A DNA stretch of 11,994 nt from a bacterium (GTDB lineage: Bacteria; Spirochaetota; Spirochaetia; JABEVK01), in contig JAJXWL010000035.1 in the NCBI GenBank assembly GCA_021781625.1, forward strand, positions 1 to 11,994. The letters run 5' to 3'. The stretch's first letter is position 1. Each line of letters starts with the position of its first letter. Under the pieces are notes generated by a model, which ran no database searches, was not told the origin of the DNA, and saw nothing but the letters and a program-made list of their open reading frames with translations. Made by a program: the position numbers and the translations under genes. Shown here in pieces: positions 1 to 6,787 of the stretch.

Positions 1-1
1 T

Positions 2-133
2 CGTATCCGCGACGTCGATATGGCGAAAGAAATGGTTAAGTACACCAAGAACAATATCTTGGTTCAGGCCGGAAACGCCATGCTCGCGCAGGCAAACCAG
101 CAGCCCCAGTCGGTGCTGCAGCTTCTGCGTTAG
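2..133 (+). CDS. Flagellin, C-terminal fragment (gene truncated by left window edge)
   Basis: The first complete codon is at position 2, and the frame reads 43 residues to a TAG stop at 131-133. The peptide contains [18 protein letters not shown], then an AMLAQAN segment, and ends in PQSVLQLLR. This is the conserved D0 helix at the C-terminus of bacterial flagellins, which packs into the inner core of the filament and carries the export and assembly determinants. Firmicute flagellins and spirochaete FlaB core flagellins both end this way, so the fragment alone does not separate filament flagellin from periplasmic FlaB. The rest of the gene lies outside the window. A strong terminator follows 18 bases after the stop, so this gene is the last of its transcript. 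Confidence 0.93.
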   Translation, partial: RIRDVDMAKEMVKYTKNNILVQAGNAMLAQANQQPQSVLQLLR

Positions 134-151
134 TCCCGTTCCCGAGACGAT

Positions 152-183
152 ACCGCCGGTGGCAACACCGGCGGTTTTTTTTT
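152..183 (+). terminator. Intrinsic terminator after flagellin
   Basis: A perfect 9-bp inverted repeat, accgccggt (152-160) and accggcggt (167-175), closes a 6-base loop (ggcaac) and runs directly into nine T residues (175-183). A GC-rich stem plus a U-tract is the classical rho-independent design. It lies 18 bases past the flagellin stop and separates that transcript from prfC. The 80 bases from 184 to the prfC start hold no feature I can assign with confidence. Confidence 0.95.
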
Positions 184-263
184 CTCGTGAAAGTTTGCAA
201 GAGGTTGAACGAACACGTGGCAGGACTTGAGAAAAATCGCTGACAAGGCTAGTTTGTTGGCCT

Positions 264-1868
264 ATGACAACGCTACTTGAAGAAACACGAAAACGTTTAA
301 CCTTTGCGATCATTAGTCACCCCGATGCCGGTAAAACCACGATGACCGAAAAATTACTGTTGTTTGGTGGTGCTATTCATATTGCCGGCGCTGTAAAAAG
401 CAACAAAAATACTCGCGCTGCCGTTTCTGACTTTATGGAAATGGAAAAGGAACGCGGTATCTCGATCAGTTCTTCTGTGATGGGGTTTAATTATGGCGGA
501 CGGTTTATCAATCTATTGGATACGCCTGGCCATGCCGATTTTAGTGAGGACACCTATCGTGGGCTTTCAGCGGTAGACAGTGCCTTGCTTTTAATTGACT
601 CGGTGAATGGGGTGGAGGAACGAACTCGCCGTCTTTGCGAAGTTTGTCGGATGCGTTTTACCCCGATTGCGACGTTTATGAATAAGCTGGACCGAGAGGG
701 GAAAGATCCAGTTGAACTGTTAGACGAAGTTGAACGTGAGTTAGCGGTACAAGTTCGACCCATCACCTGGCCAATAGGCCAGGGACAATCCTTTAAGGGT
801 GTCTACAACCTTTTGGATCAAACTATTAACCTCTTTCGTCCAGGCCAAGTCCAACTGCCCACAGATATTATTGCCTTAAAGGGTTTAGATGATGCTCGAC
901 TGGATACAGAAGTCGGGGACTGGTTGGCTTCAAAACTCAGAGAAGAAGTAGCCTTGCTACAGTCGATTTATCCACCGTTTGAACTTTCTGACTACTTGGA
1001 CGGCTTGATAACCCCTGTTTTTTTTGGTTCTGCCTTGAATAACTTTGGTGTCAGAGAACTTTTGGACCATCTGATTCGTTTAGCTCCCTCGCCAACCCCC
1101 AAGTCTGCTCAGGAGCGAATGGTACAACCCGAAGAACCCAAATTTAGTGGCTTTATTTTTAAGATTCATGCCAATCTGGACCCTAAGCATCGTGACCGAG
1201 TGGCTTTTTTACGAATTTGTTCGGGGCGTTTTGAGCGCAATAAGCAATATTGGCATGTTCGTGGCGGAAAACCCTTCCGAACCGCTAATCCTACAGCGTT
1301 CTTGGCACAAAACCGTGACATAATTGATGAGGCTTGGCCGGGAGACATCGTAGGGATCCACGATACAGGGACCTTCAAAATTGGTGACACCTTAACCGAA
1401 GGCGAAGACTTGCATTTTCAGGGAATCCCCAGCTTTGCACCCCAAATTTTTCGGACAATTTCCAATGCTGACCCTATGAAGTCGAAGCAATTTCATAAAG
1501 GGCTCGACCAGTTAGCCGAAGAAGGGGTCGTTCAAGTTTTTACTAAACCTCACCACCAAAATGTTCGCGTGATTGGGGTAGTTGGTCAACTTCAGTTGGA
1601 GGTTTTGCAGTATCGTCTGGAACACGAATATGGGGCGAGTTGTCGGTATGAACCCATTGAATTCACCCTGTGCAATTGGATTGCAAGTGAGGACAAAAAA
1701 GCCTTAGAAGCCTTTCTCGATCGGTATTCCCACAAAATTCTCGTGGATGTGCGAAATAACCCCATTTTCTTGGCAGAAAATCCTTGGCTGTTAAATCGTA
1801 TGAAGACCGATAATCCGGCGATTCGGTTTTACCCGACCAGTGAACTGGTCGACAGTCGTGCTGTATGA
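264..1868 (+). CDS. prfC: Peptide chain release factor 3 (RF3), translational GTPase
   Basis: RF3 is a cytosolic GTPase that recycles RF1 and RF2 from the ribosome after peptide release. The 534-residue product matches the usual length of about 530. The G domain shows the P-loop SHPDAGKTT (18-26), the switch I segment EKERGISIS (61-69), DTPGH (86-90) with the RF3-typical DFSEDTYRG after it, and NKLD (140-143). The RF3-specific stretches ITWPIGQG, ITPVFFGSALNNFGV and DPKHRDRVAFLR follow, and the C-terminal third carries VQVFTKP and VGQLQLEVLQYRLEHEYGA. These resemble E. coli RF3 closely over the full length. The ATG at 264 is in the right place for the family start; only a weak AAGG (245-248) precedes it. 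No truncation or frameshift is visible. Confidence 0.97.
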   Translation: MTTLLEETRKRLTFAIISHPDAGKTTMTEKLLLFGGAIHIAGAVKSNKNTRAAVSDFMEMEKERGISISSSVMGFNYGGRFINLLDTPGHADFSEDTYRGLSAVDSALLLIDSVNGVEERTRRLCEVCRMRFTPIATFMNKLDREGKDPVELLDEVERELAVQVRPITWPIGQGQSFKGVYNLLDQTINLFRPGQVQLPTDIIALKGLDDARLDTEVGDWLASKLREEVALLQSIYPPFELSDYLDGLITPVFFGSALNNFGVRELLDHLIRLAPSPTPKSAQERMVQPEEPKFSGFIFKIHANLDPKHRDRVAFLRICSGRFERNKQYWHVRGGKPFRTANPTAFLAQNRDIIDEAWPGDIVGIHDTGTFKIGDTLTEGEDLHFQGIPSFAPQIFRTISNADPMKSKQFHKGLDQLAEEGVVQVFTKPHHQNVRVIGVVGQLQLEVLQYRLEHEYGASCRYEPIEFTLCNWIASEDKKALEAFLDRYSHKILVDVRNNPIFLAENPWLLNRMKTDNPAIRFYPTSELVDSRAV

Positions 1869-1942
1869 GTTCTTGATGAATTCGGAAGCCTCCTTGATGG
1901 TAAAGACTTGTGACGTTGCCGATATTTTAGGCAAGATACGGT

Positions 1943-3019
1943 ATGCCTGAATTCGCTCTTTCAGCCCTGCTTGAAGGGCTTTGGGAGAATGCTCCCATCG
2001 TGCCGATTGAAGCTGGTGATCGATTTGCCGTATTTAGTGATTTACATCTCGGAGATGGTAGTCGTCACGATGACTTTACCGCCAATTCCGAAACGGTGAT
2101 GGCGGCCCTAACCACCTATTATGGACCGCGCTCCTATAAACTCATCTTGAATGGGGATATTGAGGAGTTGCTACGTTGCCGTTTGTCAGCTATTCGCGAA
2201 AGGTGGAAAGCGTTTTACGCGGTTCTTGATGAGTTTAAGGCCCGTCAAAGTTTGTATAAGCTTGAGGGAAACCATGACCCAGCCTCGGCGCAAGCCGAGG
2301 GCCCTTATCCTCTATTTTCTGCCTTGAAGCTCAAAGTAGACGGCGGGGACATCCTTGTCCTTCATGGCCATCAGGCGGGTCGCATCAACAGTGGCCGCTA
2401 TAATGCCCTTATTGGGACGTTTTTAAAGCTTTTTGCCAATCCGCTTCACATAAAAAACCATTCTCCAGCTTATCACAAGCAATCTCGTTACGAAATTGAA
2501 CGACGGATCTATGAATTTGCCAAAGAAAAAAAAATCTTGGCGGTGATCGGGCATACGCATCGGCCTCTTTTTGAAAGTCAGCCCAAAGCCGCCAACTTAG
2601 AGTTGAGATTGGATGCCCTTTGCCGCCGCTGGTCACGTGCCTCCTCTGCCGAGCGCCGCCATTTGGAACCAATGATTGAGTTTACTCGACTGGATTGGGA
2701 GTCTCACCGTGACTCTCCGCGCCTGGATTTACCGCATCAGCTTTATAATAAAGAGTTTCTTTTGCCTTGTGTGTTTAATTCGGGAACCACCATCGGGAGA
2801 GGGGGGATCACGGGTTTAGAAATCACACGAAAGAAAATTCGGTTAGTACACTGGAGTGATCTTGCAAAACCGGCTTCCAGCAAGGTCAACTACGAATATG
2901 AAACCCGACGGATCTTTGCCGGACGTTGGAGCCGGACAATTCTTCGCAAAAGTTCCTTGGCCTATTTGTTTGCCAGGATGAAGTTTTTAACCGTTGCACG
3001 CCAGGGCGAGGGTGATTAA
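1943..3019 (+). CDS. Calcineurin-like metallophosphoesterase, LpxH-like fold, substrate unknown
   Basis: The 358-residue product has all the metal-ligand blocks of the calcineurin-like phosphoesterase fold: SDLHLGDG (D33, H35), NGDIEE (D72), EGNHDP (N110, H111), LHGH (H141, H143) and GHTHRP (H204, H206). A dinuclear-metal phosphoesterase is therefore well supported. The block style recalls the UDP-2,3-diacylglucosamine pyrophosphatase (LpxH) branch, but the protein is about 100 residues longer than typical LpxH. It has an insertion of roughly 70 residues after GHTH (about 210-280) and a basic C-terminal tail. There is no signal peptide or membrane segment, so it is probably cytosolic. The start is constrained because an in-frame TAG at 1928-1930 leaves ATG 1943 as the first start. 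It lies 74 bases after prfC and 10 before rpiA, suggesting a shared transcript. The substrate cannot be told from sequence. Confidence 0.88.
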   Translation: MPEFALSALLEGLWENAPIVPIEAGDRFAVFSDLHLGDGSRHDDFTANSETVMAALTTYYGPRSYKLILNGDIEELLRCRLSAIRERWKAFYAVLDEFKARQSLYKLEGNHDPASAQAEGPYPLFSALKLKVDGGDILVLHGHQAGRINSGRYNALIGTFLKLFANPLHIKNHSPAYHKQSRYEIERRIYEFAKEKKILAVIGHTHRPLFESQPKAANLELRLDALCRRWSRASSAERRHLEPMIEFTRLDWESHRDSPRLDLPHQLYNKEFLLPCVFNSGTTIGRGGITGLEITRKKIRLVHWSDLAKPASSKVNYEYETRRIFAGRWSRTILRKSSLAYLFARMKFLTVARQGEGD

Positions 3020-3029
3020 GATAGCAGGT

Positions 3030-3752
3030 ATGAGCATCGAAACCCTTTCACCGCAAGACCGAGGCAAACAAGCTGCGGGTTTTGCCGCCGTGGATCAACT
3101 CGTTCAACCTGGAATGAAGCTGGGCTTAGGGACAGGAAGTACCGCCAAATGGGCTATTCTGCGGACCGCTGAACGTTTTCGCTCCGGTGAGCTCGAGGGG
3201 CTCTTGGTTGTCGCGAGCTCATTTGACACCGAAATCCTGTGCCAAAAGGAAGGCTTACCATTAAGAACCCTTCAAGATGCTCAAATTGACGCAGAATTGG
3301 ATCTAGTCATTGACGGCGCCGATGAGTTGATGACCTCTTTAGATTGTATCAAAGGGGGTGGGGCCGCGCAATTGCAAGAAAAAATTCTATGCGATGCCAG
3401 CAAAGATTTTATTCTTGTAGCTGATGAATCCAAAGTGGTGCCACATTTGGGAACCCGTTTTCCCATTCCCCTTGAAGTGCATCCTTTGGCTAGATTGAGT
3501 GTGCTCAAAACCTTAAAACACCGGGGTATCCAAGCCCAGCTCCGCTATGGGACAGGAAAAGCAGGACCGGTCGTCACCGACAACGGAAATTTCATATTTG
3601 ACCTTCTTTTTTCGGCGCCCATAGACGCCGTACAACAAGAAACAGAACTGAAAATGATCACGGGTGTCGTGGAAGTGGGGTTGTTTCCCCGTCGAGCTCG
3701 CCGAGCGTATATTGGCAAATCAGATGGTTCATTTTTGATATGGGAACGCTAA
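3030..3752 (+). CDS. rpiA: Ribose-5-phosphate isomerase A
   Basis: RpiA interconverts ribose 5-phosphate and ribulose 5-phosphate in the non-oxidative pentose phosphate pathway. The 240-residue product (family about 220-235) has the phosphate-binding GLGTGSTA loop (32-39), IDGADE (94-99, with D95 and D98 matching the E. coli active-site Asp pair), KGGGAAQLQEK (108-118, with K108 and E117 matching the catalytic Lys and Glu) and the DESK segment (132-135). The frame is open from a TTG at 2994, which would add 12 unrelated residues and overlap the phosphoesterase gene. ATG 3030 is preferred because the RpiA similarity starts just after it and it avoids that overlap. The gene's 3' end overlaps the next start codon by 13 bases. 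Confidence 0.96.
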   Translation: MSIETLSPQDRGKQAAGFAAVDQLVQPGMKLGLGTGSTAKWAILRTAERFRSGELEGLLVVASSFDTEILCQKEGLPLRTLQDAQIDAELDLVIDGADELMTSLDCIKGGGAAQLQEKILCDASKDFILVADESKVVPHLGTRFPIPLEVHPLARLSVLKTLKHRGIQAQLRYGTGKAGPVVTDNGNFIFDLLFSAPIDAVQQETELKMITGVVEVGLFPRRARRAYIGKSDGSFLIWER

Positions 3753-4858
3753 AAAGCCGGACCTGGAACCGTATCGCTCTGTTCTCTGGTCCCGTTATGA
3801 TTTTGGTGACCCTCCTGGCGTCTTTCTTTCCCACTGCCGTTGAGCGGTGGTACTCTCGCGGCGTTTACCCTTGGATAGCTACTGTCCTAGCTTATGTGTT
3901 TCACTTTCCCTTTCCGAGTGCAGAAGTCATAGTTCTTCTTTTGCTAATAGGCGGTGTTTTCATCTTCCTCAGAGGGCTGTATCGATTGTTTCAGAGGAAT
4001 CAGGGAACTTGGTTTCACCGCTGGCGTCACGGATTCTTGAACCTTTTGAAGTTTCTCTCCGTTGCTATAGCACTTTTTCTGGTCTTATGGGGGATCAATT
4101 ACCAAAGAAAATCCTGGGGTGAAGATAATGGCTGGGTGGTCACTGGCGGTACTTCTGCTCAATTACAAAACTTGGCCGAATCCCTCGAGCAACAAGCGAG
4201 TCTCTTACGGCGTAAATTGCCTCAAACCACTCATGGACTGAGTTTAGCCCTGGGTGGGGTGAAGTGGGATTCTCAACAGGTCTTTCATCGCATTGCGGAA
4301 ACTTATGCCCGTGCGGGGGAACGCAATCCCTTATTAAGGCTTTCACCTTCGAATTCTGCTCATCCTTTATGGGGGAACTTTCTATTTTCAGAACTAGGTA
4401 TAGCGGGAATCTTTATTCCTTTTACCGGGGAACCCCTGGTCAATTGTGGTCCTGGGGGGCCCATGGTCGCTTTTGATGCCGCTCATGAGATGTCTCACGA
4501 GCGGGGGTGGGCTCGTGAGGATGAAGCCAACTTCCTGGCATTTTATGTCTTGACCACAAGCGGTGAGACAGATTTGGCATATGCAGGAACACAAGCCGCT
4601 TTGATGTACGTATTGAATGCTCTAGACCGGATTTCGCCAAGCCAAGGTCGATTGGATGCCATGAAGTTAGACCCTGGTATTCAAAGAGATTGGCGAGCCT
4701 ATTTTGCCTATTGGCAACGTTTTGAAGGTCCTGTTGAGAAAGCTGCCCAAGGGATCAATGACGCCTATTTAAAAGCTCAAGGGCAAAAAGAGGGAATCCA
4801 TAGCTATGGCTTGATGGTAGATCTCTTGCTAGCTTATGCCCAGCATCAAGAGTTTTAA
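3740..4858 (+). CDS. DUF3810-family membrane protein with HExxH zinc-protease-like motif
   Basis: The 372-residue product has three likely transmembrane helices in its N-terminal third (about 11-31, 62-81 and 100-120), followed by a long soluble part. Near residues 220-270 it carries GIAGIFIPFTGE, then HEMSH (249-253) and RGWAREDEANFLAFY (254-269). An HExxH motif followed by REDEANF is the hallmark of DUF3810, a family known mainly from Bacteroidetes and Firmicutes. HExxH suggests a zinc peptidase with the acidic EDE segment supplying a third ligand, but activity is not established here. The ATG at 3740 sits 13 bases inside the end of rpiA with no good Shine-Dalgarno, which implies translational coupling. 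Role unknown. The third helix ends just before the soluble part, so which side of the membrane it faces is uncertain. Confidence 0.85.
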   Translation: MGTLKSRTWNRIALFSGPVMILVTLLASFFPTAVERWYSRGVYPWIATVLAYVFHFPFPSAEVIVLLLLIGGVFIFLRGLYRLFQRNQGTWFHRWRHGFLNLLKFLSVAIALFLVLWGINYQRKSWGEDNGWVVTGGTSAQLQNLAESLEQQASLLRRKLPQTTHGLSLALGGVKWDSQQVFHRIAETYARAGERNPLLRLSPSNSAHPLWGNFLFSELGIAGIFIPFTGEPLVNCGPGGPMVAFDAAHEMSHERGWAREDEANFLAFYVLTTSGETDLAYAGTQAALMYVLNALDRISPSQGRLDAMKLDPGIQRDWRAYFAYWQRFEGPVEKAAQGINDAYLKAQGQKEGIHSYGLMVDLLLAYAQHQEF

Positions 4859-4891
4859 AGTCTTAGATTTTTTAATCTACAGCTTTTAAAA
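4853..4891. terminator. Possible bidirectional AT-rich hairpin between convergent genes
   Basis: Between the convergent stops there is a 6-bp inverted repeat TAGATT (4864-4869) / AATCTA (4874-4879) around a TTTT loop. Outer complementarity follows: TTTTAAAG (4853-4860) against CTTTTAAAA (about 4883-4891), separated by a 3x3 internal loop and one bulged T. The flanking A and T runs could act as a U-tract on either strand. The stem is weak and AT-rich, and it overlaps the last codons of both genes, so this is a candidate only. Confidence 0.4.
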
Positions 4892-6722
4892 TCTCGGTAT
4901 GCCATGCCAAAAGTTCTTTTTCACAAGCGGGGTCAGAACATTCAATATCTACCATGACACGAAAGACGGGCTCCGTTCCACTTCCTCGCATCCACGTAAA
5001 CCCAACCGGTTTTCCGGTTTGATCTTTCCAGAGCAGTTTAAAGCCGCCAGATTCTTTACCCGACCGAAAGGGTGGTCCAAAGCCCCGGCGTTCTTCGGTT
5101 CCTTCATAGTTGATTTCTTCCCAGGCGACAATCCCAAAACGCTCTTTGAGCCATGTGGTTTTTTGTTTCCACTCATTTTGTAAAAAGCGTTTTTCATAAG
5201 CGGCTTTGAGTTGCGCATGATTTTGACTTCGTATCTGTAAGAGGGCGCGTTCTTCAGAAACCCCCGTTGTGTAAAACCTAGGTAACGAGGCTAAAACTTC
5301 TGCTAAGGTAAAGTTTGAGGAAGGGGGAGGTAGTCCCGCTTTTTGACACCACAGGGCAAATAAGCCTGGTCGTTCTGGGGTCCCTTTTAACCAAAGCAGT
5401 TTGAGAAGACTCCCCAAAGTGCTTAAAGGATCACGGACTGTTCCTGGAAATGTGATGTTTCCACCGTTTGAACCTTCGCCCAGAATTCGTACTGTCCAAC
5501 CTTCTTGTCGCAACCTTCTAGCTAAGCCCACCACGTTGGCTTCTCCGACCTCTGCCCTAAAAACTTGAACACCAAAAAGATTGGCAATCCGATCTACTCG
5601 GAGAGAGGTGGGATCGTTACAAACGACAGCCACTCGCTCATGCGGATAGCCGTCTTCGTCATAGGTTAGCTGTTGGTCATACACCAACCCGGTCAATTCC
5701 GACAACACGCACAAGGCAAAAACCTCTTGGGAGGCTAAGACTTCTGCCTGACCAGATGTTTCATTGAACCAGACGACATTACCGCGGTCTCCATCGCAAT
5801 CGGGGACATACCCGAGCATATACGCAGAATCGACTTGATGTGCCTTCACAAGTTCCTGACGGCAAAGATCAAGGGAAGCTCCCTCGGGAATTATGGCATG
5901 GGCAAAGTGGCCTGGTTCAGTATTGAAGGCTTTCACCTTAAGACCTAAGCCTTCTAAGTAGCGTTGATCTATCGAGGTTGCTCGAGCTGAGCCATTAAAT
6001 TCTGCAATAAGTCCGGGACGAAATTTTTTAAGAGAGTTGGTCAAGGAACGCCATGACGTGTCAGAAAGGATTTTCTGAGTAAGGGAAAGATAAGCTTTAC
6101 GGGATTTTTTATGTTGAGAACTAACTTTTGAATACACATTTTTCAGTCGAGCGTCAGGACAACTGAGGGCTTTTTGGTATGCTGTTAAAACTCGGTCCGG
6201 TTGAACCGCTGCGGTTCGAAAAAGCTCAATTAAGCGTTGAGCTAAAGGTCCGCCTAAAACACTGCCATCTTCAAAACCAAATTTGACACCGTTATGACCT
6301 GGGGGATTATGGCTGGCAGAAACATAAATAAAGCCCCCTAATGTAGGATCCTCTTGGACCCAAGCCAGCATTTCTGGGATGGTGACAATACCGAGGTCTA
6401 CCACGTCCCAACCGTTGGCGAGGAGCACTCTGAGAATACGGTCTGCCAACAATGATCCCGTGGGTCGGCTGTCCCTGCCTACGACAATTTTAAAAGCCTG
6501 TCCCTTCTGCTCTTGGATAAAGCTTGAATACAGATCAGCCATCAAGCAAATCAAAGCTTGGTCAGGCCAGGAAACCATGCCACTCGTGCTGTTTTCACCT
6601 TCAGGAGCAAAGACTTTTCTCCACCCCGAAGCAGAAAGGATAAACCCAGACAAGGCCGTTGTCAGGTCTTCTGCGCGTGGGCTATAGTGGGGATCAAGGG
6701 ATGGAAAAGTGTCCGGTTTCAC
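4872..6722 (-). CDS. Alpha-D-phosphohexomutase (phosphoglucomutase/phosphomannomutase family)
   Basis: This enzyme family moves phosphate between C6 and C1 of hexoses through a phosphoserine. In the 616-residue product, all four signature loops are present in order: SASHNP (135-140, S137 being the phosphoserine), the metal loop DCDGDR (308-313, DxDxDR pattern), a sugar-binding loop GEGSNGGN (415-422) and the phosphate-binding loop RGSGTEP (579-585). It is longer than ordinary bacterial phosphoglucomutases (about 450-580), with extra sequence around 180-230 and 450-550. The sugar loop departs from the common GEESGH form, so glucose versus mannose specificity cannot be assigned. Translation starts at GTG (6722-6720), supported by AGGAG on the - strand at 6735-6731, eight bases upstream. 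The gene is transcribed divergently from the NFACT gene. Confidence 0.92.
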   Translation of the reverse strand: MKPDTFPSLDPHYSPRAEDLTTALSGFILSASGWRKVFAPEGENSTSGMVSWPDQALICLMADLYSSFIQEQKGQAFKIVVGRDSRPTGSLLADRILRVLLANGWDVVDLGIVTIPEMLAWVQEDPTLGGFIYVSASHNPPGHNGVKFGFEDGSVLGGPLAQRLIELFRTAAVQPDRVLTAYQKALSCPDARLKNVYSKVSSQHKKSRKAYLSLTQKILSDTSWRSLTNSLKKFRPGLIAEFNGSARATSIDQRYLEGLGLKVKAFNTEPGHFAHAIIPEGASLDLCRQELVKAHQVDSAYMLGYVPDCDGDRGNVVWFNETSGQAEVLASQEVFALCVLSELTGLVYDQQLTYDEDGYPHERVAVVCNDPTSLRVDRIANLFGVQVFRAEVGEANVVGLARRLRQEGWTVRILGEGSNGGNITFPGTVRDPLSTLGSLLKLLWLKGTPERPGLFALWCQKAGLPPPSSNFTLAEVLASLPRFYTTGVSEERALLQIRSQNHAQLKAAYEKRFLQNEWKQKTTWLKERFGIVAWEEINYEGTEERRGFGPPFRSGKESGGFKLLWKDQTGKPVGFTWMRGSGTEPVFRVMVDIECSDPACEKELLAWHTEILKAVD

Positions 6723-6730
6723 TAAAGCTA

Positions 6731-6735
6731 CTCCT
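6731..6735 (-). promoter_or_regulatory. Shine-Dalgarno fixing the GTG start of the phosphohexomutase
   Basis: Read on the - strand this is AGGAG, followed by eight bases and then GTG. It is the best ribosome-binding site in the 65-base divergent spacer and supports GTG 6722 over an internal start. Confidence 0.75.
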
Positions 6736-6787
6736 GAGCTAAGCTAGCGGAAACTCCCTTGTCCTGTCAATAAAGTGGGTATTGTCG

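Noticed and set aside
227..255. Possible sigma-70 promoter before prfC (TTGAGA, 17 bases, TAGTTT)
   Set aside because: The -35 is fair but the -10 matches only three of six positions, and RNA would start almost at the prfC ATG, leaving no leader.
184..263. Small RNA or leader regulatory element between the flagellin terminator and prfC
   Set aside because: No second hairpin, T-tract or recognised riboswitch core is visible in these 80 bases.
1916..1934. Short inverted repeat ttgcc/ggcaa with a 9-base loop just before the phosphoesterase start
   Set aside because: A 5-bp stem is expected by chance, there is no T-tract, and no regulatory element is recognisable.
2994..3029. Upstream TTG start for rpiA adding 12 residues
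   Set aside because: The added residues have no RpiA similarity and would overlap the preceding gene; ATG 3030 gives the expected family N-terminus.
4949..5218. 89-codon open frame on the - strand inside the phosphohexomutase gene
   Set aside because: It lies in another frame of a well-supported enzyme gene, with no family resemblance or start signal. Similar antisense or out-of-frame stretches (for example 554-766, 10863-11204 and 11672-11914) were rejected for the same reason.
6741..6770. Consensus TTGACA on the - strand (6770-6765) with TAGCTT 18 bases downstream, as a promoter for the phosphohexomutase
   Set aside because: The -35 is perfect, but the -10 matches three of six and the predicted RNA start would fall on the ribosome-binding site. 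A promoter must lie in or near this 65-base divergent spacer, but this pairing is not convincing.
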